A stretch of 64,000 nt of DNA from Haliotis asinina (GCF_037392515.1 NC_090295.1:17517501-17581500), one strand, 5' to 3'. Counted from the first letter of the stretch, positions 1 through 12,299 are shown. A program made the numbers and translations. Notes: generated by a model from the letters alone, not told the origin.

Positions 1-403
1 CTTTGACAATGTGGACAGAGATTTGCAAGAACCCATGACAGTAGGATGGTTATCATTGCTAACTACTGAAGCAGCGTGTGTGAATGTTGTTTTATTCCAT
101 GGGTAAACTTATTGAAGTAAAGTTGAGTTCTTTCCTTTCTAGGGAACAAATGGTTGACAGCATGGACAACTGTCATTGTCAAGGAATAATGACAAGCAGG
201 TCAACCTTTGTAATCTCATTATGGTATCTCTTGCAGCAAGTGTGAGAAGTTCAGAACAGGAATACCAATGGGGTCATTTTAACACAGCGCTTCGTGTAAG
301 CTTGTAACAAACTAGAATACTGTGCCGAGCTCTTCAATAACTGGTTTTGCCAATGAGTTGTGAGTGACTGTCATCCTTACTGACTGAAGCATATGTGGGC
401 GTT

Positions 404-745
404 GTAGTGTATAATTTCTGAAACCCCTAAGCATCTGTGATTCTTGCAGTACAAAACTGAAACCTCAAAGCACCTGTTGGTGTTGCAGTACATAATTTCT
501 GAACCCTCCCAGCATCCAAAGGTTGTTGCAGTGTATAATTTCTGAAACCCCAGCATCTGTGGTCGTTGCACTGTATAATTTCTGAAACCCAAGCATCTGT
601 GGTCGTTGCACTCTATAATTTCTGAAACCCCAGCATCTGTGGTTGTTGCACTGTATAATTTCTGAAACCCCAGCATCTGTGGTCGTTGCACTGTATAATT
701 TCTGAAACCCCAGCATCTGTGGCTGTTGCAGTGTATAATTTCTAA
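404..745. repeat. 40-bp minisatellite, about 8.5 copies
   Basis: The unit contains GTATAATTTCTGAAACCCC followed by AGCATCTGTGGTCGTTGCA and recurs every 40 bp. Five consecutive units (about 532-731) are nearly identical and the leftmost three are degenerate. Because 40 is not a multiple of three, the minus strand stays open through three frames in turn, which creates a 142-codon frame with a 40-residue period. I regard this as a by-product of the repeat. Confidence 0.9.
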
Positions 746-2803
746 GGTGTAAGCCAATACTTCCATTGCCTTGAGCTGCTCCTCAGTGTAGATGATCTGA
801 ACCATGCATCTATCTGTTACACTACAGTGGTGGCAAATCCATTATAAACCTCCACACAATATCCACACATTGTATCACATCCTGCCTTCAGCATGAAAGA
901 CTTGAAGCTAAACTGATCCTTTCAGTATTTATGTGCTAGTTTCTGTATCTCATTTAAACCTCCCTGTTAGTTCTGTGCACTTAATAAAAGAGAGGATTCA
1001 CATAATCAAATGAGAAAAAACTTGCAAACAAATATAATAACAATAACAAATATAACAAACAAATAAACTATATACTTCATAATATCTTTTCTTATATGGG
1101 TGTAAAAATCAAAATGTTTTGAGGGTTAAATAAATTCAAATAAATTCAAAATGTTTACCATCCTGCACTGTGAAAATGTATGGGAAGTAAAACAGAACAA
1201 ACTCAGTCTGTGATTCTTCAAGAACCGCATAAAGGTGATGCAATGCAAATACTGTCATGAACCAGCCTGTTGATTCACTGTTCCAAGAGAATTGTTCATA
1301 AGACAAACAGTAAGAATGAGATATCAATGCATAATGATTGAAAAAATTGCATACACACACAATGGTGATGAAAAACTTATTATGAAATGAATCAGGATTT
1401 TCATAATCCCTTTTGGAATACCACAGTTTTTTACATCAAGACTCGCCTTACACACAAATGTACCATTCTGAAAGTCTGTTTAATGGCAATTCATGTGAAA
1501 GTATTAAAGCACTCCCAGAAATAGAAATGAAATGTTTCTTGGGCATTCATTTCTTTATTACAATCCAAGCTATAATTGAACTCAAAAATTTCATTTTGTA
1601 AACTTTCAAAAAGAATATAGGAAAAATGAACCTGGAAGTCCTAAATTATTTTGTACATCATTTAGGCTGAAAGAAGTAAAGGATGAGTAGCATATGACGT
1701 ATTTTCATAAAATACATTATGTCTGTGAACCTATGGAGATCACATCTCATTTGCATTCTGTAGCTCGCATCACAAATGTCCATTTTGAATTTGATGAAAT
1801 TTCAAGGTTTAAAAATGATATGATTTGCTGTAAACTCATTTAGTTCAGAGGATATTACAGAAGGTTTTAAAAACAAAAGTACAGGAAAACAATAGTCATA
1901 GAAAATTTAACAGTCAGACATTAGTTATGTTCAAAACTGCAAAACAAACTGCCAAAAACCATTTTATTTCTATTTTCATGTGTACTACAGCTGTACAGAC
2001 ACACAGTCAAAAGAGAACAAATTAAATTTGAATTGTACATCTTTAAAACCTTGCACAAGTCCTTGAACTTTGAGCTGCCGGTTACTCGTCAGAACCATCA
2101 TTATCTGAGCCTCTTAACCAAATCTTTTTCACAAACTAAATTTGACACATTTAAGTTTGAAACTGTAGTACCCTAGGCAAGTAGCCGCAACACTATCCAC
2201 CAAGGATTTTACACAAGGATACATTCATATACCATCTTCATTGTTAGATCAAATTATGCGATCCTGTTTCTCCATTCAAGGGTTTCCCAGCATATATGAA
2301 CATTATACGTGTACGTTAGCGTGCGAGTGACTTCACTTAGCGTCAAGTGACGAAAAGCAGATCCCAGCAGACAGTGTAATCTCCGAACATAAGATGTCAA
2401 ATTAATCGGCACGAAATCTAACTTCCTCTACCTTCGCAGATTGAAAGACAAAGAATCCTATCTCCTAGATTTAGCAGATAATTGCGCGTTATCAGCAAAA
2501 TATTTTGTCACAAGTGATCAAGCCTGACACTTTTCGAAAACACAATTCAATCAACATGAAATCTAACTTAGCATGGATTTAGGAAACAAAGGGGCTGTAG
2601 GCAGATACAAAAGTTACCGAGGTGGATGAATTAAGAGGAAATATTGCACACTTTAAAAAATACTTGAATATCCCTATGACCTAAGCTATCGTTAAACAAA
2701 CATTCATAATCTTTTCAAATTTCTCATTTTGTAAAATAATTATTTATCATTTTATCCAGACAACTTTATGTATTAAAGGGGGAAGAATATCTGGAAGTCA
2801 AAT
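746..2803. other. AT-rich stretch without a recognised gene
   Basis: No open frame longer than about 75 codons and no known domain or repeat seen on either strand. It could be intron of agrin, whose later exons must lie to the left on the minus strand, but no agrin-type Kazal, EGF or LamG exon is visible. Confidence 0.5.
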
Positions 2804-2814
2804 TCTGTATTTGA

Positions 2815-3087
2815 GTGAGTGAGTGAGTGAGTTTAGTTTTACGCCGCACTCAGCAATAGTCCAGCTATATGGTGGCAGTCTGTAAATAATCGAGTCTGGA
2901 CCAGACAATCCAGTCATCAACAACATGAGCATCGATCTGCGCAATTGGGAACCGATGACGTGTATCAACCAAGTCAGCGAGTCTGACCACCTGATCTCGT
3001 TAGTCGCCTCTTACGACAAGCAAAGTCACCTTTTATAGCAAGCATGTGTTGCTGGAGGCCTATTCTACCCTGGGACTTTCATGGGTC
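2815..3087 (-). mobile_element. SINE-B, full length with target duplication
   Basis: Complete copy of the larger SINE in this window. On the minus strand it begins near a GACCC-type start, passes through the paired GGCGACTA motifs and the segment around GGATTGTCTGGTCCAGACTC, and ends in AATATTGCTGAGTGCGGCGT then ACTAAACTCACTCAC. It is flanked by the 11-bp direct repeat TCTGTATTTGA (2804-2814 and 3088-3098), the mark of LINE-driven insertion. Confidence 0.92.
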
Positions 3088-3098
3088 TCTGTATTTGA

Positions 3099-3990
3099 GG
3101 ATGAGGATATTTCACGGCATATTCCTACTCCTTCATCAAGAAAAGAAGGAAGAAAACGTTAATGTAAAATGTGTGTTCACACATGAAAATTACTCAGGGT
3201 TTTACTGAGGCCAAGAAAACGGAGTCAGAACTCAGTGAACACTTTGTTTTAGAGTCCTGAGTATAAAGTAGTGTCATAATAGTAACAATTGCTCGCTAAT
3301 ATGTGCTAAACTCTACACTATGGGGACATGCTCATATGACATAATGAACATTATTACCATGGATAACCCAAGCTGCCTGTGAGTTACTAGAAGGTCAAAG
3401 TACGACATATACCACCGGGTACCCATTTACTGCTTTTTGAACAAATCTGTCATATACAGTGGAGTATTTGGTCCAGACTTGATTTTGTACAGACACCGAC
3501 ATATAGGTGGAATACTGCTCTGTGCAGTCTCAAACAACAAGCCAATAGGGCTTAAAAGGCGACTGTTTGGAGGTGTAATGTCCTCCAACCAGTGTTGAAG
3601 CACCAATCTCCATAACTGACCCAAAGTTTGGTTAATGATGTGTGAGTATGTGTGTTAATGTGTGTGAACCCAGACAACAGGCAAACTCACACACTGTCAA
3701 CCTGACCTGGGCTGAATTATGCTTTGTCATGTAAACTATCTTAATTTGTGGAGTAAGTGTTTCACTTAACTCTGCCCTGCTTTCCTCAGGTAAAACTCTT
3801 CATGCTATGAATATTAAACACTATATGACAGGACACCTAAACCTGGTACAGCAAGCTATGTTTATACTGAACACACACTAATCAAGTACCAAGTAAAGCA
3901 TATTTTATTTTAGGTCCCAAATGGAAGCAGCATATTTCAATAAAAATGTCTGCAATGAACTTAGGAAAGTCAGGAAAGTCTGGAAAGTCA
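3099..3990. other. No feature recognised
   Basis: Intergenic or intronic sequence. The longest frame (3427-3624, minus) has no recognisable domain. Confidence 0.5.
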
Positions 3991-3991
3991 A

Positions 3992-4085
3992 TGGCCCCTT
4001 TCTTCAAAGTGTTCATATTGCTGAGATGATTGTAACTCCCGTACAGATTATCATAGTGCTACAATCACTTTGAGGAACAGCGCCA
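3992..4085. mobile_element. Foldback (palindromic) element, GGGCC-end family
   Basis: The left end GGCCCCTTTCTTCAAAGTG and the right end CACTTTGAGGAACAGCGCC are imperfect inverted repeats. The interior ATTGTAACTCCCGTACAG resembles the interior of the 50.6-51.4 kb copies. No coding capacity, so non-autonomous. Confidence 0.6.
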
Positions 4086-4204
4086 GGTTTCCTAAAAAAA
4101 CCAAATCCAAGAAGATTACAGCAAAATCTGTGTATTATAAGTAAGAGACATCACTTGTTTCACCAAAATCTAATTGTTACACCAAACTTTGAGTCTGTCT
4201 CCAA

Positions 4205-4318
4205 ATGGGCAGGACATGTGAATCCCATTTCGGGCTTGCCAAACCGTGATATTGCTGGAGTATTGCTAAAAGCAATGCAAGCCATACTCAAACACTCATA
4301 TATTCACTCATATGTCAT
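4205..4318 (+). mobile_element. SINE-A 3' remnant
   Basis: Diverged 3' half: ATGTGAATCCCATTTCGGG, then CGTGATATTGCTGGAGTATT and GCTAAAAGC, before a run of ACTC-like sequence. The tRNA-like head is missing. Confidence 0.6.
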
Positions 4319-7066
4319 AAATCTCTCACTTCCTACTTTTATCAACCTTACACACTATATCTTTAGTTTGCTAAATCTTGATTCAGCTGCAAATTAATGA
4401 CCTTAGTTTTCCCAAAACTTCAACCCAGACACCCCCTATTCTGTAACACCAGTAACACCTAAATCTTTTAAACTTTCTATTTGTCTTGTAACTTAAGCCC
4501 ATAAAAGCACATGTATTAACATTAAATACCACTGAACATTTTTCAAACAGACAAGTGTAGGATAGCTAAAGTAATAAAATAACTGTGAACTTCCCCTCAT
4601 ATTGAACATTTTCCAATCTCTACCATCTGTTACAGATGGATAGTTACTATTTTGCAGTGAACAGTAAAATGAATATCTTACTAAAATGTACTTCCATATT
4701 CTGTCTGAACCTCAAATAAAGCAGAAAAAAACATCTGCAAACAAGACACAAGGCATACAAATTCCTCTCTCCTTCATGACTAAACCAGCTGTAAAGCTAC
4801 ACCTTCACATCACACCTTCTAAAGCTTCTCATAAAAACATCTCAGACAATAAACTTCCACGCATGTGAATTTGACAGAAACATATCCAATCTTTTTTCCT
4901 GTTCTTTGTGGCCATAACCAACATGGATCAGTTTAGCATTGCTACGAGACATAAACCTATCCAGTTTCCTGCACTATCATGGTCAGATATGTAGTCTTCT
5001 GCTGTCATGCATAAAAGGCATGGCATAAAAACATATCCTTGCTACAGGCCACACTCTGTGTATTGTCCAAGGGGCACCTGTTGGTAGTGATAGATATTAA
5101 GCCACACAGATATAGATATAGATTATTAGGCCACACAAACTAAGTCTTTGTCTGTGAACACCTTCTTATAAATTAATGGTTTTTACACTATTTTAAAACT
5201 TTGTTAAATTCTAATGCTAAAGGGAACTATAAAATCCACACCATCAAACATGTTATAAGTGACACAGAAAAGATTTTTTCTATGAAAATCTACTGAAAAA
5301 GGGAGATTTTTCTTTCTTTTAAAAACATTATACCATGGGGTACTATCTTTCTTCAGCTCATAAAACCCCACAGTGCATATACGTTTAACCACACAGCATG
5401 TCTTAGTTCATGAACACTTCATCAAAAAATGAGCAGGGTTATAAGTATCGTGCTGAAATATTCAATTTTACAAGGATGTAAAGGCTCATTTCATGCTATT
5501 CTGCTTACCAACATTGGTTTTGCATGTACACATCTGGTTGTTACAAATCATAGTTTTGCTTGTCACATTAACATTATTTTCTGTGTGTTGTGTGTTTCCA
5601 TATAGGACAGAAATATGAATCTGATACTTTAAACTAAACAAAATATTTTGCACCTGATTCTTTACATACAGATCTTTCAAATTATTAATATTTAAATATT
5701 TTTCCACATGTTTATTTAAAATGATGATAGCACTCTAAGGATTTTCTAATTCATCTTCTCAACAAAAAAAAAACATGAAAAAGAAATCACAGTTTGGGAG
5801 TGTAAATTTAGAGCTTTGTTTTACCCCACCGCCCCCCAAAATACATGAATGAATGAATTCATAAGCCTGAATTTACTGAATATAAATGATGTAATTTTTT
5901 GCAACCATTAACTGTTGACAATACTGAAAAAAATAAAACAGAAAGCACACCAACCAGCTTAAGAATTGTATATCAGAGCTTACAAGATCCCAGTGATAAG
6001 CGTGTGTTGATGAGAGATAATTCCCAAGAACCACTAGGGCCACTCTCTGACTAATGTGACCTCCCTTAGTTCATACAGTGCATTAATCTATCTCCCATGC
6101 TTATCCCATTAACACTAATTATACTACAATGATGTGATTAACACCAATACTGATCCTCTTAGACAGGAGGTGTTACCTACTCAAGCACATCAATTAACAT
6201 GAGCATGATGTGAGAAGTACACGATTTAATTCAACCCATTACTGTTGAACTGTTTCATGGCTGAGGGAGATTTCACTGTGTCAGCAAATTGCAGAAGCGC
6301 TATTTATGGCAGTGACATCTGATAAAGGGTTAATGAACTGGGTCAGTTTGGTATCACAGGTTTTTTCCGTAGTGGCATGTGTCGTGATTTAAAAGGATTA
6401 CGGATATGCTACACGTGGGACTGTTCAAGATAACGTGTGCCTATAGCGGAACATTTGACATGTAGGTGATTATTATACCGCACGGGTTCGTTATAATTTT
6501 TTCCAAACGCTGTTCCAAGTTCTCGGGGTGAGATTCACAGACGTTACGCCCAACAGGCGTATTGTTTCTGCGTACAAATAATAAATCATACAAATCCGTG
6601 ACCGAATTAAGAGAGTCAAAACATTCCACAAGCGCTACATAACACTCGAGGGGTCCGTCCAAAATGTTGAAACGAACATGAATGAAAAACTATAGTCTAA
6701 TCTCAGATTTTGTCTGTTTGTATACTCACTTAGTGTTTACAATATCACAAACTACCCAAAATACAAAATAGAATTACTTGCTGGGAAACATGCTGACGGC
6801 TGGAAAAAAACATATTTACTGTCGAATCAGCGACAAATATAGAATTCTTATAGCACCGTGTTGGGTGTGAATATCCACGTGCAGTGTAATAAACACTGCA
6901 AGTTTGGGCTGTCAAGAATTTTGCTGTTTTGAGACATACTGAGCTCTTTTCTACTTAAACCTGAAACAAAGTTGTGTGCCACTGAAAGGTATCAACATGG
7001 ATTATGTGTAATCCCAGTGCAAATTGTCAAAAGTTCGGCGAGAAATCTCTGTCAGAAAACTCCTAC
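4319..7066. other. Presumed agrin first intron, no exon confirmed
   Basis: Lies directly 3' of the agrin exon on its coding strand. AT-rich, with one 73-codon minus-strand frame (6441-6662) that I could not identify and therefore do not call. No Kazal, EGF or LamG signature was seen, so the second agrin exon is either short and missed or left of the window. Confidence 0.4.
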
Positions 7067-7526
7067 CTTTCACAAGGGCATCCATGTGTTCCAAGTTCCG
7101 AAGCGATATTCGGACGATACTTGAATTGAGTTTCAAATCACCGTTGGCACCATCATCTAGTAAAAATATCCTTGTGTCAAATTTTCGAACTTCACTGTCA
7201 CAAATGCTTTCATCCCCGAAACCTTTGATCATGAGCATTTTACGATGGGTCACCGGGTCCTCGAAATTTACATGAGCATTTACAACGTTGTCACCTTTGA
7301 AGACCCTTTTAATTTCAACTTCACTCTTATACATGTTTTTCCCATTAGCATCGGGCATAATTTCTTTAACAGTTCCCGATATAACAACATTTGCCACTTC
7401 TTCGCGGTATTCAAGGGGTTGATCAACGCATGGTGATTTTGGTCGACCACAGGTAAACTGAAGGCTAACTATCAGTACGAGTCCCGTTAGACAAAGTCTC
7501 CCTTTGCTCGATCGACTTAACTCCAT
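7067..7526 (-). CDS. AGRN: Agrin, first coding exon (signal peptide + NtA domain)
   Basis: Agrin is a secreted basement-membrane proteoglycan; its N-terminal NtA domain binds the laminin coiled coil. The first ATG of the open frame is at 7526; the frame extends upstream only with a GTG. Residues 1-27 form a signal peptide: basic start MELSRSSKGR, hydrophobic core LTGLVLIVSLQF, then TCG. The rest matches vertebrate NtA closely: REEVANVVISGTVKEI, VFKGD, IKGFGDESICDSE, DTRIFLL and LNSSIVRISLRNLE. The two cysteines of the NtA disulphide (in SPC and SIC) and the NSS glycosylation site are present. The exon closes with AAAG then the donor GTAGGAGT at 7066, in phase 1 after 153 codons. Kazal, EGF and LamG exons are not in the window, so the gene continues leftward across an intron of more than 7 kb. 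Identity is strong; exact start and donor are inferred. Confidence 0.9.
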
Positions 7527-8611
7527 GACTGTGTAAACCACTGCCCAGATTCCTCCCTGTTTCCTCTTCGGACGAAATTATCCAGGTAAAAATCCGTCAG
7601 CTGCTCAGTTATACTCCATGCACAAACTTTTACCTGAACCAGGTGATATCTCAGGCGAGACACTGTCATTCACTGACTTCCCGACACCGCCCGGAATGTG
7701 GCGGAAATATCCGAGTTGTACCGACCTGTCAAAACGACACAGCAGACGACAAACAATCGACCCAGGATGTCAACTGTAGCATGCGACCCATATTTTATAC
7801 GTGTATGCTCAGTGACGATAGGGAAAATAGACCTATCTTAAACATAGCATTCATTCATGCATTTTTTTTTCATTTGGGATGTCGGTCACGTTTGTTGTAT
7901 ATCTAAGTGTATTATGGTTGTAAAGTGTGTGTGTTAATGTGTGAAGAGCGAACGTAATGCTTTGCGGCAGTTAGAAAACCACTTGAAGGACAAATCTTAA
8001 ATAAGAATTCAGGTTGCGATTTGATACAACAGATGAGGAGTCAACCCTGGATTTCCTCATAATTTCGTGAAAGCTTTTATGTTTTTTATCATCATCAATG
8101 AACAGGCGAAAGTGATCTTCAGATGTTTGCCGAAAACCGTCAAATGTCGCGTGTTCTCCTTTCCGCTCAATGAAACGTATTTTACTTGTCATCATCTATA
8201 GACGTCATATACACTGACACCCGTCACTCCGGACATATGTTTTGCGAAAGCTGGTGCAAATGTTACGAGCGCGTGCGGAGGACTGATTGTTTAGATAACA
8301 GGGTCTCAATCATGCAGGAATCAGTTCACATTGCGTACGTATTAACACAGACTGGGTGGGGGAAGGCAGGGGGCTAAACGAGGTGTGTGTTGGTGCAGAG
8401 GTCTTCCCTGACCCCGTCTTGAAAGTTTATTATATGGCTATTGAAACTCACGTGGTGGAAATGAAGTGTGCACCCCCTCTTTCTCTATGGTATGCACCCA
8501 CCCACCCTTCCTTTTCAAACAGCTGTGTCCGTCCGTGCAACAGTGACCGTTTGTGATCCATGGAGCGATTCTCACATGGGTTATATGCATGAATCTTGTT
8601 TCTAGTATTCC
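7527..8611 (-). promoter_or_regulatory. Upstream region of agrin (presumed 5' UTR/promoter)
   Basis: Lies directly upstream of the agrin start on its strand. 7620-7800 is richer in CpG than its surroundings and a CRE-like GACGTCAT lies at 8201-8208. No TATA box can be assigned. A 74-codon minus-strand frame (7971-8195) begins with ATGATG but matches nothing I know. Confidence 0.25.
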
Positions 8612-8665
8612 ATGCCGTGTCGTGGAAGAATTATTGCTAAAAGCGGCGTAAAATCTGACGCAATG
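8612..8665 (+). mobile_element. SINE-A tail fragment
   Basis: Only the 3' end is left: GTGTCGTGG, then ATTATTGCTAAAAGCGGCGT and AAAAT. Confidence 0.5.
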
Positions 8666-8887
8666 ACATACGTTCTTGTCTCTCTAGGTGCGATGGCCAA
8701 CGGCAACTACAGATTTATTATTAGTCATGACATCTGAGCTGATTGGTGATAGACATATGTTTCAGTAGTGACGCTTTATGGGCGAAACTAGAAGTGCTTG
8801 GGCAGCCAGTTATTTCAAAATTGCACTTCCGTATGCAATTCACTAATTATATGTCTTGTTTGAAGTTCTGAACAAGGGAGTCAGAAT

Positions 8888-9085
8888 AGCTTTACGCCGC
8901 GCTCAGCAATACTCAAGCTATAAGTTGGCGGTATGCACATAATCGAGTTTGAACCAGAGAATCCATTGATTAACAGCATGAACACCGATCTGCGCAAATG
9001 GGATACGATGGAACGTGTCATCCAAGTCAGCATAGAAATTAAAGTCAGCAAGGCTTACCACTCGATCCCGTTAGTCGCTTTAAAA
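8888..9085 (-). mobile_element. SINE-B, truncated
   Basis: Reads from the tail (TTTACGCCGCGCTCAGCAAT) to the CCCGTTAGTCGC motif. The final head third is absent and a short internal duplication around AAGTCAGCA is present. Confidence 0.8.
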
Positions 9086-9174
9086 TTACATGCATGGGTT
9101 ACCGAAGACCAGCGCAGTAGATAGGGGGGATAGAGATTTTTGAGAAAGGAAGTGTGCACACTCTTGAGAAGGAA

Positions 9175-9195
9175 GGGGAAGGGGAAGGGGAGGGG
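9175..9195 (+). other. G-quadruplex motif
   Basis: Four runs of four G separated by AA, AA and A; loops this short are expected to favour a very stable quadruplex. Confidence 0.6.
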
Positions 9196-9708
9196 TTGTG
9201 TGCACCCTTAATTTTCACGAGAGTTTCAATGGATAATAAATAAACTTTCATGATAAAGGTGGTTGGGGTTAGAGTTAGTCTATGTGGAACTCTAGCCCGG
9301 ATCTTCAAGGGTGTTTTTGAAAGAGTTTAATTTGCATGTTACTCTTTCCTAGTAAACAGAAATCTTGAATTATCAGGAGCATTGGTGGGTGCAGCTTAAA
9401 ACAGCAATCTCACGCGTGTTGTATATTACAACACGAGGAATATCCTAAGAAAATCGAGGTGAGGGACCTGCTACCCGAAGAGATCTACCACGTGTTGTTT
9501 CAGACGAACACTTTCTTCGACTGTGCGTGTGTTTGTGTCATGTGCTACAGGTGGGGAATGACACAGACCGGAATTAGTCGGAAACATACAACCGAGGCTG
9601 TCGATTTCCTATATGAAAAGAATATACGGAAGAATATAGCCGATCTTGTTCATAGAAATACGTACAGTTATGTTTCTATAACTCCTTGGACATTCAAATC
9701 TGTCTCTT

Positions 9709-9915
9709 GATGAACGTGCCTTCCGGGATTCGAACCCCCACTCTCGTTGTAAGGCACCTAACTGCCAACACACAAAGTCAGATATCTGATCCACACAGTC
9801 ATCGCACCCTCTGGGTGACATCTGAAATGGGTTCCACACATTGCACCCATGAAGGGAATCGAACCCGGGTCATATTCGTGACGAGCGAATGCTTTAACCA
9901 CTCGGCTACCCAACC
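9709..9915 (-). mobile_element. SINE-A head copy, next to a second tRNA-like head
   Basis: 9812-9915 is a SINE-A head: GGGAATCGAACCCGGGTC is the reversed B box and CGAGCGAATGCTTTAACCAC the reversed A-box side. A second stretch at 9717-9770 (GGGATTCGAACCCCCAC) also has a reversed B box but differs otherwise and may be another tRNA-derived unit. Confidence 0.65.
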
Positions 9916-10099
9916 GTTACACTTACGAAGGAAGTGAATTCAACGTCACCTTGGTACCATGAAGTAGCTGTGTAACACGTATAAAGTGAAAAAAGATAAG
10001 TGATGCATGTCGTGAGAAGGTTGATAACAATCATATCAGCATAGAGTCTCATCTGTGTCCCATCCCACTCCCTGGCGATTGAAAGACTGTGGCTCTATG

Positions 10100-10275
10100 C
10101 CTCTTTCCGCAAAATTCCAGCATTATCACGGTTGGGGACACCAGAAATGGGCTTCACACATTTCACCTATGTGCGAAATCGAACCTGGGGCCAAGGCGGG
10201 ACATAGTGTGGCACCTAATCCTAATCTTCAGCACATACCGTCAGCAATTTAACCCACTCAGCCACCAAAGCTGGG
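10100..10275 (-). mobile_element. SINE-A, old copy
   Basis: Contains CACCAGAAATGGGCTTCACA and a decayed B box (AAATCGAACCTGGGG). The head is broken by about 50 bp of extra sequence before the A-box side (TTTAACCCACTCAGCCACC). Confidence 0.65.
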
Positions 10276-10522
10276 ATAGCACTATAAAACCAGCTTAAGC
10301 CTGGGCTAGTACAAGTAACCACACATAATATAAGCATGCATGCGCGACACATCAACGACATATTCTTAAGTACGACGTTAAACCCCATATCACATCACCT
10401 CAAAATGGGGACAAGTAAACTGGCCGTGATTACAGGTAAATACTGGACTGATCTGATAAACCATAATTATCCTCAGAATATGGGTCGACCCTTTACAGAA
10501 TGTTTGGCACCAATACTGCATT

Positions 10523-10612
10523 CAAAACCACATCGCCCATTTCCTGTCTCCCCACCCCGTGATATTGCTGTAATATTGCTAAAGTCGGCGTAAAACTAAA
10601 CCCACTCTCTCA
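10523..10612 (+). mobile_element. SINE-A 3' half
   Basis: CATTTCCTGTCTCCCC, then GTGATATTGCTGTAATATTG and GCGTAAAACTAAACCCACTC. The head is missing. Confidence 0.7.
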
Positions 10613-10759
10613 AATACTATCAGTGTATAAGTTCCTGTTTCATACAAAAGCAGATTCATGAACGCACAGAGCACAAGTGTAAATAACGCGCTAGTTTGCG
10701 TGCTATTTTTTCGAAATGCAGACAACTTACGACCACCGACTGCCTTTCATAGACGAGGC

Positions 10760-10794
10760 CTCGTCTGTCTGTCCGTCCGTCCGTCTGTCCGTAA
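10760..10794 (+). repeat. Tetranucleotide microsatellite (CTGT/CCGT)n
   Basis: CGTCTGTCTGTCCGTCCGTC and continuation, directly upstream of the 168-bp array. Confidence 0.8.
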
Positions 10795-10819
10795 CTATTC
10801 AATATAAATAAAAAACAAA

Positions 10820-11455
10820 ACGTTTTTTTTCTGCAAAACTTGGTAGATATATCAATCAGAACCTACAGTGGTGCCTTTTGCTATGCACAGGTTTTTGTGA
10901 TTTACCATTTTCTCGATATCCATGGACATGTTTCGGACTTTGTCTCAAAAGTGAGAGGTGTGTTTCGTTTCCGGAGCACATCTCAAAAAGTTTGAAATAT
11001 CTGTCAGTGTTACTTGGTAGATATGTGTGGCAGACCCCAAAGTGGTGTCATTTGCTATTTACAAGCTTTTGTGATTTATCATTTCCCAGTTTCCACAGAA
11101 ATGATTCTGACTTAATCTCAAAATGGAGGGATGGGCTTTGTTTCTGGAGCACAACTCGAAAACTTTCAGCAAATCTTGGCAGATACGTGAGGCAGACCAC
11201 AAAGTGGTGCCTTTTGCTATTTACAAAGTTTCGACATTTCTATTTTCCCCGGTTTCCATGGAGACAATTCGGACTTTGTCTCAAAAGGGAGGGATCGACT
11301 TCGTTTCCGGAGTCGAAAACCATTTGATACCTTTCAACAGATCTTGGCAGATATATGAGACAGATCCTTTGGTGCCTTTTGCTGTTTACAGATATATGGC
11401 ACTCATATTTTTCATGATTTCCACGGAAACGATTCAAATTTACTCTAAAAAATTA
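10820..11455. repeat. Satellite-like tandem repeat, about 168 bp, nearly four copies
   Basis: The anchor CTTGG(T/C)AGATA recurs near 10839, 11010, 11175 and 11343, so the spacing is about 165-171 bp. Each copy also carries GTGGTGCCTTTTGCTATTTA, a TTTCCATGGA-like block and ACTTTGTCTCAAAA. The copies are clearly diverged. A 149-codon plus-strand frame crosses them but shows no protein domain. Confidence 0.85.
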
Positions 11456-11639
11456 TGATGTAGCCTTCAGATGATTGGTCCTTTCAAATATGTGGGGGCC
11501 GGGGGGATATGTCACCTTCTGACGACTCTTGCCACCGTTAGAAAAATTACGGCACAATTACATTGTCGCCTTATTCACCATGTTTATACGTGATGGATTT
11601 GGGGTTTTTGTTTGACTGAAAATAATTCGCTCAATAGTC

Positions 11640-11775
11640 CGGTGTAAGGCGTTAAGCCGCGTCCAATCAATATCAAAGATAGGGACATCAGAAATGGGCT
11701 TCTTACATTGTACCCACGTGGGGAATCGAACCCAGGTCAAGGCGTGACAAGGGAAGAACATCGGCTAATTCACTA
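11640..11775 (-). mobile_element. SINE-A, diverged copy
   Basis: GACATCAGAAATGGGCTTC, GTACCCACGTGGGGAATCG and AACCCAGGTC are the antisense body and B box. The tail side is decayed (GTTAAGCCGCGTCCAATC). Confidence 0.75.
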
Positions 11776-12299
11776 TACATGTATATTATTTAACATACAG
11801 TAAGATTTATCAAGAACACGTTTTTCTTGTAATAAATGAACGGTAAATGTTACGTTTTAAACCTGATACTTAATCACTTACACTTTAGATGGTACCTCCG
11901 CAGAGTGGGTGACAAATTCAAATTTCCGGAAGCTGTGTGGCTCCAAATGTCATGCTAACTCGTGATATATCGCCATTTACCCTTTTTAATTTGTGTAAAT
12001 GTCATCCAAATATTTTCATTATTGCTTCTACTTCCTTCATATTTCAGAACTATTATTTATAGGTGTCATTTTGACAGGTGTGAAACTTGGTTTTTAATCC
12101 TTTGTCTGGTGGCATTAATGACGCGCACCTGTAGATCTGAATTTCAAAGCGTACTCAAGCGATATTTGTTTTCATCTTTGATAAATGTGACGAGACAAGG
12201 CGAGCTAAATTGTCACCTGAATGGTAGGTGGTAGACTATAGTGTCTCGCGCCAATCCCATGAGTGAGAGTGAAGAGATGCCGAAAGTCAGCCAGTGAGC
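11776..12299. other. No feature recognised
   Basis: Short open frames only; no domain or repeat seen. Confidence 0.4.

Noticed and set aside
377-805. 142-codon minus frame with repeated GFQKLY and GVSEII words
   Set aside because: Produced by a 40-bp repeat cycling through three frames.
6441-6662. Minus-strand frame with LECYVALVECFDSLNS and VGRNVCESHPENLEQRL, possibly an exon
   Set aside because: It begins with TTG after a stop, I recognise no family, and splice sites are weak. It may deserve a protein search but cannot be supported here.
7971-8195. 74-codon minus frame upstream of agrin starting MMTSKIRFIERKGEHATF
   Set aside because: No recognised similarity and no convincing donor in frame; could be chance.
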